Below are positions 19,901 through 30,100 of a stretch of 64,000 nucleotides of DNA, in pieces; position 1 is the first letter of the stretch, and each line of letters begins with the position of its first letter. Location of the stretch: NCBI GenBank assembly GCA_030180135.1, contig CM058240.1:70613581-70677580 (forward strand), in the 5' to 3' direction. Made by a program: the position numbers and the translations under genes. The notes beneath the pieces are model-generated. The model did no database searches. It was given only the letters and a program-made list of their open reading frames with translations, and was not told the DNA's origin. The DNA is from Orychophragmus violaceus (taxonomy: Eukaryota; Streptophyta; Magnoliopsida; Brassicales; Brassicaceae).

Positions 19901-21481
19901 GTACCAACAACATATGAAGAAGCAAAGGGAGATAAGAGATGGATGCAGGCTGTGGATGAGGAGATCAAAGCAATGGAGAACAATGAGACTTGGTATGAAT
20001 CTGAACTCCCTAGAGGAAAGAAGGCAGTAACTTCTAAATGGGTTTTTACTATCAAGTATAGAAGTGATGGAGAAGTGGAGAGATACAAAGCAAGGCTGGT
20101 TGCAAGAGGCTTTACTCAAACCTATGGAAAGGATTACTTGGACACCTTTGCACCAGTGGCTAAGCTTCACACAGTTAGGATCATCTTGTCTTTAGCAACA
20201 AACCTTGATTGGGAACTTTGGCAAATGGATGTCAAGAATGCATTCCTTCAAGGAGAGCTTGAAGATGAGGTATACATGAGACCACCTTCTGGTCTTGAGA
20301 GCATTGTGAAACCAGGGAAGGTTCTAAGGCTCAAGAAAGCTATCTATGGACTCAAGCAATCACCTAGAGCGTGGTACCATAAGCTGAGCTCAACCCTTAT
20401 GCAAAGAGGATTTAAGAGGTCTGAAGGAGATCATACTTTGTTCACTCTACAAGATCAGGAAGGTATCATTGTCATCCTTGTTTATGTGGATGACATTATC
20501 ATTTCAGGGAGTAACAAATCAGGTATCCAAGAAACTAAAGCTTATCTTAAATCTGTGTTTGATATTAAGGATCTTGGTACTCTAAAGTACTTCCTTGGGA
20601 TAGAAGTTTGTCGGTCTAATGATGGACTCTTCTTATCTCAAAGGAAGTACACACTTGATTTATTGTCTGAAGCAGGAAAGATTGGATCAAAACCAGCTAA
20701 GACACCATTGGAGGAAGGCTACAAAGTCATAAGAGAGGGGGAGCTTGAAGACCGACCATTTGAGGACATCACTCACTATAGAAGGATGGTTGGTAAGCTA
20801 ATCTACTTAACCATAACCAGACCTGATTTGTGCTTTGCTGTGAACCAGATAAGCCAACATATGCAAGCACCAAAGATGCATCATTGGGATATGGTTGAAA
20901 GGATACTCAGATACCTAAGTGGTACTTCCGGGCAAGGCATTTGGATGGGTTGCAATCAAAGTACAGAGATAGTTGGGTATTGTGATGCTGATTGGGCAGG
21001 AGATAGGGTGGACAGGAGGTCTACTACTGGATATTGTACATTCATTGGAGGCAACCTTGTTACTTGGAAGAGCAAGAAGCAGAAGATAGTGTCATGTTCA
21101 AGTGCTGAAGCTGAGTATAGAGCAATGAGGAAGCTAGCAACAGAATTGGCGTGGATCAAAGCTCTTCTTGAGGATTTGGGGATTGAGACTTCAAAGCCAA
21201 TCACAATGCATTGTGATAACCAAGCAGCCATTCACATTGCTTCAAACTCAGTCTTCCATGAGAGGACCAAACATATAGAGGTGGATTGTCACAAAGTGAG
21301 GCAAATGATTGAACAAGGAGTTGTGTTACCTTGCTTCACAAGGAGTGAAGAACAACTAGCTGATGTGTTCACCAAGGCAGCTAGTTGGAAAGTGTGTGAG
21401 TCGATTCACAACAAGCTTGGACTCATGGAGCTTCCGGAATCCCCTAAGGCTATGAAATCTACACTCTTTTTCCCTTCATGA
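16976..21481 (+). pseudogene. Ty1/copia Gag-Pol with two in-frame TAG codons
   Basis: The frame from the ATG at 16976 to the stop at 21479-21481 spans 1502 codons without frameshift, but TAG interrupts it at 17231-17233 (codon 86, in Gag) and 19616-19618 (codon 881, between integrase and reverse transcriptase). Copia element 2 has Gln and Glu at these points. Domains: zinc knuckle at codons 259-272, protease DSGA at 367, integrase Asp558, Asp620, Glu656 (DD35E), reverse transcriptase YVDD at 1170-1173, and C-terminal RNase H. A 60-bp direct duplication lies just after the second stop, and a 12-bp unit encoding ALST is present once more than in copia element 2. All other key residues remain. 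As read, only an 85-residue Gag fragment would be made without stop read-through. Confidence 0.93.
19619..19738 (+). repeat. 60-bp exact tandem duplication inside the copia 1 frame
   Basis: Units 19619-19678 and 19679-19738 are identical and in frame, each encoding 20 residues beginning GVGNQNEEE. The equivalent region of copia element 2 has a single, divergent copy. It lies in the low-complexity linker between integrase and reverse transcriptase, so it may be neutral. Confidence 0.95.
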
Positions 21482-21525
21482 AGTTTTATCCCAAGTGGTT
21501 TTCTTCATGAAGGTTTTTAATGAGG
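21462..21525 (+). other. Hairpin-like motif at 3' end of copia element 1
   Basis: CACTCTTTTTCCCTT runs into stem CCTTCATGAAG (21473-21483), which pairs perfectly with CTTCATGAAGG (21503-21513) across a loop with GTTTTATCCCAAGTGG, then TTTTTAATGAGG. The 5' arm overlaps the polyprotein stop codon. The block order matches the gypsy LTR motif. Confidence 0.75.
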
Positions 21526-21570
21526 TAGATCTTCATTGTCACTCCAAGCTTGATTCAATCCTTGAATTCA

Positions 21571-21584
21571 AGCTTGAGGGGGAG
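21571..21584 (+). other. Polypurine tract of copia element 1
   Basis: AGCTTGAGGGGGAG immediately precedes the 3' LTR, as expected for plus-strand priming. Confidence 0.9.
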
Positions 21585-21957
21585 TATTGAAATGAAGATC
21601 ATATTGAAGTAAAGATCACATAGTGAACTATACTGGACGTGAACTATATTGAATATAGTGAACTATACTGGACGTGAGCTATATTGAATATAGTAAACTA
21701 TATTCATAAGAAGACAAAAACAGTCACACTTTTATGACCGTTGAAACTCACTCGTTTTAATTCTTTGTAAACCCTAGAGTAGCTAGTATATATATACTTG
21801 TTGTAACCTGTTTAATGAATACAGAGAATTATTCTTCTCTTACAGCCGCTTCTTTTATTCCCTAGTGCACAAGAACCCTAATTTGGTTCTTGGTGTGTTC
21901 TTCACAATTCTACTCAATTCTACTTTATTCTCTCAATCTAAATCTCATATTCTAATA
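21585..21957 (+). repeat. 3' LTR of copia element 1 (373 bp)
   Basis: The same 373 bp as the 5' LTR by eye, ending TTCTAATA directly before the GTAAG duplication. The lack of LTR divergence implies a very recent insertion. Confidence 0.95.
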
Positions 21958-21962
21958 GTAAG
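21958..21962. repeat. Target-site duplication of copia element 1, right copy (GTAAG)
   Basis: Repeat of 16399-16403; the satellite continues ACAACTATAAG. Confidence 0.96.
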
Positions 21963-22189
21963 ACAACTATAAGTTAGTTTTTGCATGCTCTTAAAGGTAG
22001 AATGAGAAGCATGTTATACAAGTTTATGTTCACTTTAAACACCCCTAAGTAACCCTACTAACAGACAAGAAAGAAACTTTGATCCTCTAAAATGTCCTAT
22101 GAGAATCCTAAACAAAACATTTTTACCAAAACTTCTTGAAACATATGTGTCATGGATTAGAGAAATTAGGTGAGGTAAGTCAACTATAA

Positions 22190-24361
22190 GTTAGTTTTTG
22201 CATGCTCTTAAAGGTAGAATGAGAAGCATGTTATACAAGTTTATGTTCACTTTAAACACCCCTAAGTAACCCTACTAACAGACAAGAAAGAAACTTTGAT
22301 CTTCTAAAATGTCCTATGAGAATCCTAAACAAAACTTTTTTACCAAAACTTCTTGAAACATATGTATCATGGATTGGAGAAATTAGGTGAGGTAAGACAA
22401 CTATAAGTTAGTTTTTGCATGCTCTTAAAGGTAGAATGAGAAGCATGTTATACAAGTTTTTGTTCACTTTAAACACCCCCCTAAATAACCCTATTAACAG
22501 ACAAGAAAGAAACTTTGATTTTCTAAAATGTCCTATGAGAATCCTAAACAAAACATTTTTACCAAAACTTTTTGAAACATATGTGTCATGGATTGGAGAA
22601 ATTGGGTGAGGTAAGACAACTATAATTAGTTTTTGCATGTTCTTAAAGGTAGAATGAGAAGCATGTTATACAAGTTTATGTTCACTTTAAACACCCCTAA
22701 GTAACCCTACTAACAGACAAGAGAGAAACTTTGATCTTCTAAAATGTCCTATGAGAATCCTAAACAAAACATTTTTACCAAAACTTCTTGAAACATATGT
22801 GTCATGGATTAGAGAAATTAGGTGAGGTAAGACAACTATAAGTTAGTTTTTGCATGCTCTTAAAGGTAGAATGAGAAGCATGTTATACAAGTTTATGTTC
22901 ACTTTAAACACCCCTAAGTAACCCTACTAACAGACAAGAAAGAAACTTTGATCCTCTAAAATGTCCTATGAGAATCCTAAACAAAACATTTTTACCAAAA
23001 CTTCTTGAAACATATGTGTCATGGATTAGAGAAATTAGGTGAGGTAAGACAACTATAAGTTAGTTTTTGCATGCTCTTAAAGGTAGAATGAGAAGCATGT
23101 TATACAAGTTTATGTTCACTTTAAACACCCCTAAGTAACCCTACTAACAGACAAGAAAGAAACTTTGATCTTCTAAAATGTCCTATGAGAATCCTAAACA
23201 AAACTTTTTTACCAAAACTTCTTGAAACATATGTGTCATGGATTAGAGAAATTAGGTGAGGTAAGACAACTATAAGTTAGTTTTTGCATGCTCTTAAAGG
23301 TAGAATGAGAAGCATGTTATACAAGTTTATGTTCACTTTAAACACCCCTAAGTAACCCTACTAACAGACAAGAAAGAAACTTTGATCTTCTAAAATGTCC
23401 TATGAGAATCCTAAACAAAACTTTTTTACCAAAACTTCTTGAAACATATGTATCATGGATTGGAGAAATTAGGTGAGGTAAGACAACTATAAGTTAGTTT
23501 TTGCATGCTCTTAAAGGTAGAATGAGAAGCATGTTATACAAGTTTTTGTTCACTTTAAACACCCCCCTAAATAACCATATTAACAGACAAGAAAGAAACT
23601 TTGATTTTCTAAAATGTCCTATGAGAATCCTAAACAAAACATTTTTACCAAAACTTTTTGAAACATATGTGTCATGGATTGGAGAAATTGGGTGAGGTAA
23701 GACAACTATAAGTTAGTTTTTGCATGCTCTTAAAGGTAGAATGAGAAGAATGTTATACAAGTTTATGTTCACTTTAAACACCCCTAAGTAACCCTACTAA
23801 CAGACAAGAGAGAAACTTTGATCTTCTAAAATGTCCTATGAGAATCCTAAACAAAACATTTTTACCAAAACTTCTTGAAACATATGTGTCATGGATTAGA
23901 GAAATTAGGTGAGGTAAGACAACTATAAGTTAGTTTTTGCATGCTCTTAAAGGTAGAATGAGAAGCATGTTATACAAGTTTATGTTCACTTTAAACACCC
24001 CTAAGTAACCCTACTAACAGACAAGAAAGAAACTTTGATCCTCTAAAATGTCCTATGAGAATCCTAAACAAAACATTTTTACCAAAACTTCTTGAAACAT
24101 ATGTGTCATGGATTAGAGAAATTAGGTGAGGTAAGACAACTATAAGTTAGTTTTTGCATGCTCTTAAAGGTAGAATGAGAAGCATGTTATACAAGTTTAT
24201 GTTCACTTTAAACACCCCTAAGTAACCCTACTAACAGACAAGAAAGAAACTTTGATCTTCTAAAATGTCCTATGAGAATCCTAAACAAAACTTTTTTACC
24301 AAAACTTCTTGAAACATATGTGTCATGGATTAGAGAAATTAGGTGAGGTAAGACAACTATA
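22190..24361 (+). repeat. Tandem duplication of 5 monomers (about 1086-bp period)
   Basis: The series C, A, B, B with GATCCTCT, then a C/B hybrid is repeated: type A at 22415 and 23501, GATCCTCT at 22950 and 24036, and the hybrid at 23168 and 24254. A single-base deletion near 22625 (TATAATTAG) in the first copy explains 1086 instead of 1087 bp. Confidence 0.8.
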
Positions 24362-26498
24362 AGTTAGTTTTTGCATGCTCTTAAAGGTAGAATGAGAAGC
24401 ATGTTATACAAGTTTATGTTCACTTTAAACACCCCTAAGTAACCCTTCTAACAGACAAGAAAGAAACTTTGATCTTCTAAAATGTCCTATGAGAATCCTA
24501 AACAAAACTTTTTTACCAAAACTTCTTGAAACATATGTGTCATGGATTAGAGAAATTAGGTGAGGTAAGACAACTATAAGTTAGTTTTTTGCATGCTCTT
24601 AAAGGTAGAATGAGAAGCATGTTATACAAGTTTATGTTCACTTTAAACACCCCTAAGTAACCCTACTAACAGACAAGAAAGAAACTTTGATCCTCTAAAA
24701 TGTCCTATGAGAATCCTAAACAAAACATTTTTACCAAAACTTCTTGAAACATATGTGTCATGGATTAGAGAAATTAGGTGAGGTAAGACAACTATAAGTT
24801 AGTTTTTGCATGCTCTTAAAGGTAGAATGAGAAGCATGTTATACAAGTTTTTGTTCACTTTAAACACCCCCCTAAATAACCCTATTAACAGACAAGAAAG
24901 AAACTTTGATTTTCTAAAATGTCCTATGAGAATCCTAAACAAAACATTTTTACCAAAACTTTTTGAAACATATGTGTCATGGATTGGAGAAATTGGGTGA
25001 GGTAAGACAACTATAAGTTAGTTTTTGCATGCTCTTAAAGGTAGAATGAGAAGCATGTTATACAAGTTTATGTTCACTTTAAACACCCCTAAGTAACCCT
25101 ACTAACAGACAAGAGAGAAACTTTGATCTTCTAAAATGTCCTATGAGAATCCTAAACAAAACATTTTTACCAAAACTTCTTGAAACATATGTGTCATGGA
25201 TTAGAGAAATTAGGTGAGGTAAGACAACTATAAGTTAGTTTTTGCATGCTCTTAAAGGTAGAATGAGAAGCATGTTATACAAGTTTATGTTCACTTTAAA
25301 CACCCCTAAGTAACCCTACTAACAGACAAGAGAGAAACTTTGATCTTCTAAAATGTCCTATGAGAATCCTAAACAAAACATTTTTACCAAAACTTCTTGA
25401 AACATATGTGTCATGGATTAGAGAAATTAGGTGAGGTAAGACAACTATAAGTTAGTTTTTGCATGCTCTTAAAGGTAGAATGAGAAGCATGTTATACAAG
25501 TTTATGTTCACTTTAAACACCCCTAAGTAACCCTACTAACAGACAAGAAAGAAACTTTGATCTTCTAAAATGTCCTATGAGAATCCTAAACAAAACTTTT
25601 TTACCAAAACTTCTTGAAACATATGTATCATGGATTGGAGAAATTAGGTGAGGTAAGACAACTATAAGTTAGTTTTTGCATGCTCTTAAAGGTAGAATGA
25701 GAAGCATGTTATACAAGTTTTTGTTCACTTTAAACACCCCCTAAATAACCCTATTAACAGACAAGAAAGAAACTTTGATTTTCTAAAATGTCCTATGAGA
25801 ATCCTAAACAAAACATTTTTACCAAAACTTTTTGAAACATATGTGTCATGGATTGGAGAAATTGGGTGAGGTAAGACAACTATAAGTTAGTTTTTGCATG
25901 CTCTTAAAGGTAGAATGAGAAGCATGTTATACAAGTTTATGTTCACTTTAAACACCCCTAAGTAACCCTACTAACAGACAAGAGAGAAACTTTGATCTTC
26001 TAAAATGTCCTATGAGTATCCTAAACAAAACATTTTTACCAAAACTTCTTGAAACATATGTGTCATGGATTAGAGAAATTAGGTGAGGTAAGACAACTAT
26101 AAGTTAGTTTTTGCATGCTCTTAAAGGTAGAATGAGAAGCATGTTATACAAGTTTATGTTCACTTTAAACACCCCTAAGTAACCCTACTAACAGACAAGA
26201 AAGAAACTTTGATCTTCTAAAATGTCCTATGAGAATCCTAAACAAAACTTTTTTACCAAAACTTCTTGAAACATATGTGTCATGGATTAGAGAAATTAGG
26301 TGAGGTAAGACAACTATAAGTTAGTTTTTGCATGCTCTTAAAGGTAGAATGAGAAGCATGTTATACAAGTTTATGTTCACTTTAAACACCCCTAAGTAAC
26401 CCTACTAACAGACAAGAAAGAAACTTTGATCCTCTAAAATGTCCTATGAGAATCCTAAACAAAACATTTCTACCAAAACTTCTTGAAACATATGTGTC

Positions 26499-26503
26499 AT
26501 GGA
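26499..26503. repeat. Target-site duplication of copia element 2, left copy (ATGGA)
   Basis: ATGGA from satellite TGTGTCATGGATTAG (monomer positions 170-174), repeated at 32289-32293. Confidence 0.93.
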
Positions 26504-27018
26504 TGTAAGTTTTAGAATATGAGATTATGAAGAGTATTTGAGTGTTTAACTTAGTGAGAATAAAGAACATGAGAGAAATTCGTATGAGATTAGAGGAGAG
26601 ATTGTGAGAGAGAGAGAAGAAGAAGTATGAGGGGAAAACTCCCAAAAAGAGTGTATATTTTCCTTCTTGATATTACAATGAATATATAGACATAAAAACA
26701 AGTAAATTTCGTGGCTATACATTCAAATTCAAATTTAGATGACAAAATAATTCTTAGGACCCCTTTAGACAAAAAGATGAAGCAAGTAGGGAAGGGAATC
26801 TCCATTTGAATTTGAATCTTGTCTCCTGGCACTATTCATCCGTGGAGTCAACCTTCTAGAAGATATTTGACTTGATTCATGGTAACTTATCCTTTTACCA
26901 CTTAACCATGAGATTAAATTCTCTTCGGTTTTACTTATTCACCTCTTCCTCTTCTGATCGGATGAAGGGACTTCTGATTAATGTCTTCATCTCAATACTT
27001 TGGATCTCCATTTCAATA
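26504..27018 (-). repeat. 3' LTR of copia element 2 (515 bp; left end on plus strand)
   Basis: Plus-strand TGTAAGTTTTAGAATATG to CCATTTCAATA; it matches 31774-32288 at offset 5270 with no difference seen. It contains a GA-rich microsatellite (near 26604-26625) and a TATATA (26683-26688) that reads as TATATA on the element strand too. Confidence 0.95.
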
Positions 27019-27032
27019 CTCCCCCTCAAGCT
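27019..27032 (-). other. Polypurine tract of copia element 2
   Basis: On the element strand this reads AGCTTGAGGGGGAG, identical to that of copia element 1, directly before the 3' LTR. Confidence 0.9.
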
Positions 27033-27077
27033 TGAATTCAAAGGCTGAATCAAGCTTGGAATGGTAATGGAGATCTA

Positions 27078-27141
27078 CCTCATTAAAAACCTTCATGAAG
27101 AAAACCACATGGGATAAAACTTCATGAAGGGAAAAAGAGTG
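27078..27141 (-). other. Hairpin-like motif at 3' end of copia element 2
   Basis: Inverted arms at plus-strand 27090-27100 and 27120-27130 reproduce the 11-bp stem of copia element 1 (CCTTCATGAAG with CTTCATGAAGG), with one loop change (CCCATGTGG for CCCAAGTGG). It overlaps the polyprotein stop codon at 27122-27124. Confidence 0.75.
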
Positions 27142-30100
27142 TAGTCTCCACAACCTTAGAGGATTCATGAAGCTCCATGAGTCCAAGCTTGGAGTGAATG
27201 GACTCACACACCTTCAAACTGGCCGCCTTGGTGAAGACATCAGCAAGTTGTTCTTCACTTCTTGTAAAACATGGCAACACAATCCCTTGCTCAATCATCT
27301 GTCTAACCTTGTGACAATCCACTTCTATATGCTTGGTCCTTTCATGGAAGACAGAATTTGAAGCAATATGAATAGCAGCTTGGTTGTCACAATGCATAGT
27401 GATTGGCTTTGATGTTTCAATCCCCAAATCCACAAGGAGAGCTTTGATCCATGCCAACTCGGTTGCTAACTTCCTCATAGCTCTATACTCAGCTTCAGCA
27501 CTTGAACATGACACTATCTTCTGCTTCTTGCTCTTCCAAGTAACAAGGTTGCCTCCAATGAATGTGCAATATCCAGTAGTAGACCTCCTGTCCACTCTAT
27601 CTCCTGCCCAGTCAGCATCACAATACCCAACCACTTCTGTGCTTTGATTTCTACCCATCCAAATGCCTTGACCAGGAGCACCACTTAAGTATCTAAGTAT
27701 CCTTTCAACCATACTCCAGTGATGTATCTTAGGAGCTTGCATATGTTGGCTTACTTGATTTACTGCAAAACACAAATCAGGTCTGGTTATGGTTAAGTAA
27801 ATGAGCTTACCCACCATCCTTCTGTACTGAGTAATGTCCTCAAATGGTCTATCCTCAATCTCCCCCTCTCTTATGACTTTGTAGCCTTCCTCAAGAGGTG
27901 TCTTAGCCGGTTTTGCTCCTATCTTTCCTGCTTCAGATAACAAATCAAGTGTGTACTTCCTTTGAGATAAGAAGAGTCCATCATTAGATCGACAAACTTC
28001 TATCCCAAGGAAGTACTTTAGAGCACCAAGATCTTTTATGTCAAAAACAGATTTGAGATAAGCCTTAGTGTCTTGTATACCTGACTTGTTGCTTCCTGAT
28101 ATGATAATGTCATCAACATAAACAAGTATGACAATGATACCTTCCTGATCTTGAAGAGTAAACAAGGTATGATCTCCCTCAGACCTCTTGAATCCTCTTT
28201 GCATAAGTGTTGAGCTTAACTTATGGTACCAAGCTCTAGGTGATTGCTTGAGTCCATAGATGGCCTTCTTGAGTCTTAGCACCTTCCCTGGTTTCACAAT
28301 GCTTTCAAGACCAGAAGGTGGTGTCATATATACCTCATCTTCAAGCTCCCCTTGAAGGAATGCATTCTTGACATCCATTTGCCAAAGCTCCCAATCAAGG
28401 TTTGTTGCTAAGGACAAGATGATCCTAACTGTGTGAAGCTTAGCTACTGGTGCAAAGGTATCCAAGTAATCCTTTCCATAGGTTTGAGTGAAGCCTCTTG
28501 CAACCAGCCTTGCTTTGTATCTCTCAACCTCTCCATTGCTTCTATACTTGATAGTGAAAACCCATTTAGAACTCACTGCCTTCTTTCCTTTAGGAAGTTC
28601 AGCTTCATACCAAGTCTCATTGTTTTCCATTGCTTTGGTTTCTTCATTCACAGCTTGCATCCATCTCTTATCTCCCTTAGCTTCTTCATAAGTTGTTGGT
28701 ACATGTTCTTGATCCAACTTCCCAATGAACACTTGATGTTCCAAAGGTACATGAACTAAACTGCAAACAGCTTGAATGGGATGAGCTACTGCATTGCTGT
28801 TGAAGTAAACTCTAGTTTTCTTCCATTCTGATGGATCCTTCTTCTCCCTTGTGCTCCTTCTTAACACTTGAACTTGCTGCTCATTCACAACCGGCTGTTC
28901 AACCTCTTCATTTTGATGATCCAACTCCTCAGGTTCTACTTCATGTTCCTCATTCTCCTCAGCTCCAGCTTGATCATGTGTAGGAGAATCAGGTTCTTGC
29001 GGTTCTTGAGCTGATTCTTGAGTGTCCCCCTCATGATCAAGATGGGAATGTTGAGGAGTTTCTGAAGGCAAAACAGGGACTGAAGAGGCTGGGCTTGGTT
29101 TAGACGGTTGATGATGCATACTAATACCAAGGTTTTCCATGATCATCCTTAGGTTAGCTGCTCTATCTGATTGAGATGTGGGAAGATCCTTCAAGCTATC
29201 CCAATTCTTCTCATCATAGAAACTTCTTGTCTCCATAAATTTCACATCTCTGGAGATCAAAACCTTCCTTGTTTCAGGCACATAACACTTGTATCCCCTT
29301 TGTGTTGTAGAGTAGCCAATGAACATGGCTTTGGTGCTCTTAGCATCCAACTTATCCCTTTGTTCTCCTGGTATTAACACAAAGCAAATACACCCAAACA
29401 CACGTAAGTGATCAACTAATGGATTGGTTTTGTTTAATACCTGAAATGGAGATTGATCCTTAAGAACTCTTGTGGGAGTTCTATTGATCAAGTAGCAGGC
29501 AGTCATGACTGCATCTCCCCAAAACTTCTTAGGAACATTCTTGTAGAACATCATGGACCTTGCCACCTCCATTAAGTGTCTGTTCTTTCTCTCAGCCACT
29601 CCATTTTGTTGTGGAGTGTAAGGACAGCTTGTTTGATGAAGAATCCCATGTTTGGACAAGTGTTGTTTGAAAGCATTGCTTGTATACTCTCCACCATTGT
29701 CTGATCTAAAAATTTTGATCTTAGCATTGAAATGGTTAGTAACATGACTTTGAAAATTCATGAAAGCTTCTAACACTCTATCCTTAGTTTGCATCAATGT
29801 TATCCAAGTATACTTAGATTTTTCATCAATGAAAGTGACAAAGTACTTATGATTCTCTCTAGACATACAAGGAGCAGTCCACACATCAGAATGAACAAGA
29901 TCAAAGCAACTTTCATAAGTAGTTTTAGAAGTTGGAAAAACAGATTTGCAATGTTTTCCAAGAATACAAGCCTCACACTCATCATTTTTAAAAGAAACAG
30001 AAGGTAATAAGAGTCCTAAAGCCCTAGAGTGTGGATGTCCTAGTCTAGCATGCCAAATAGAATCATCCACACCAACACAAGTAGATAAAGCAGTAGATAA

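Larger units (their letters stand above)
16404..21957 (+). mobile_element. Ty1/copia LTR retrotransposon 1, structurally complete but frame-broken (5554 bp)
   Basis: Paired 373-bp LTRs, a tRNA-Met-type primer site, a polypurine tract and a 5-bp target duplication define a full-length element. The integrase-before-reverse-transcriptase order makes it Ty1/copia. Its LTR ends are TATT...AATA rather than TG...CA. The polyprotein frame carries two TAG codons and a 60-bp internal duplication. The Gag, Pol and untranslated regions are close to copia element 2, so both belong to one family, but the LTR bodies differ. The LTRs look identical to each other, so the insertion is recent and probably relied on proteins from an intact relative. 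Confidence 0.95.
21958..26503 (+). repeat. Satellite array, block 3
   Basis: About 21 monomers between the two copia elements, in the same orientation. Type A monomers start near 22415, 23501 and 24806, and near 25679 with one C missing from the C-run. Several B-like monomers carry GATCCTCT in place of GATCTTCT (22082, 22950, 24036, 24692, 26427). No other content. Confidence 0.97.
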
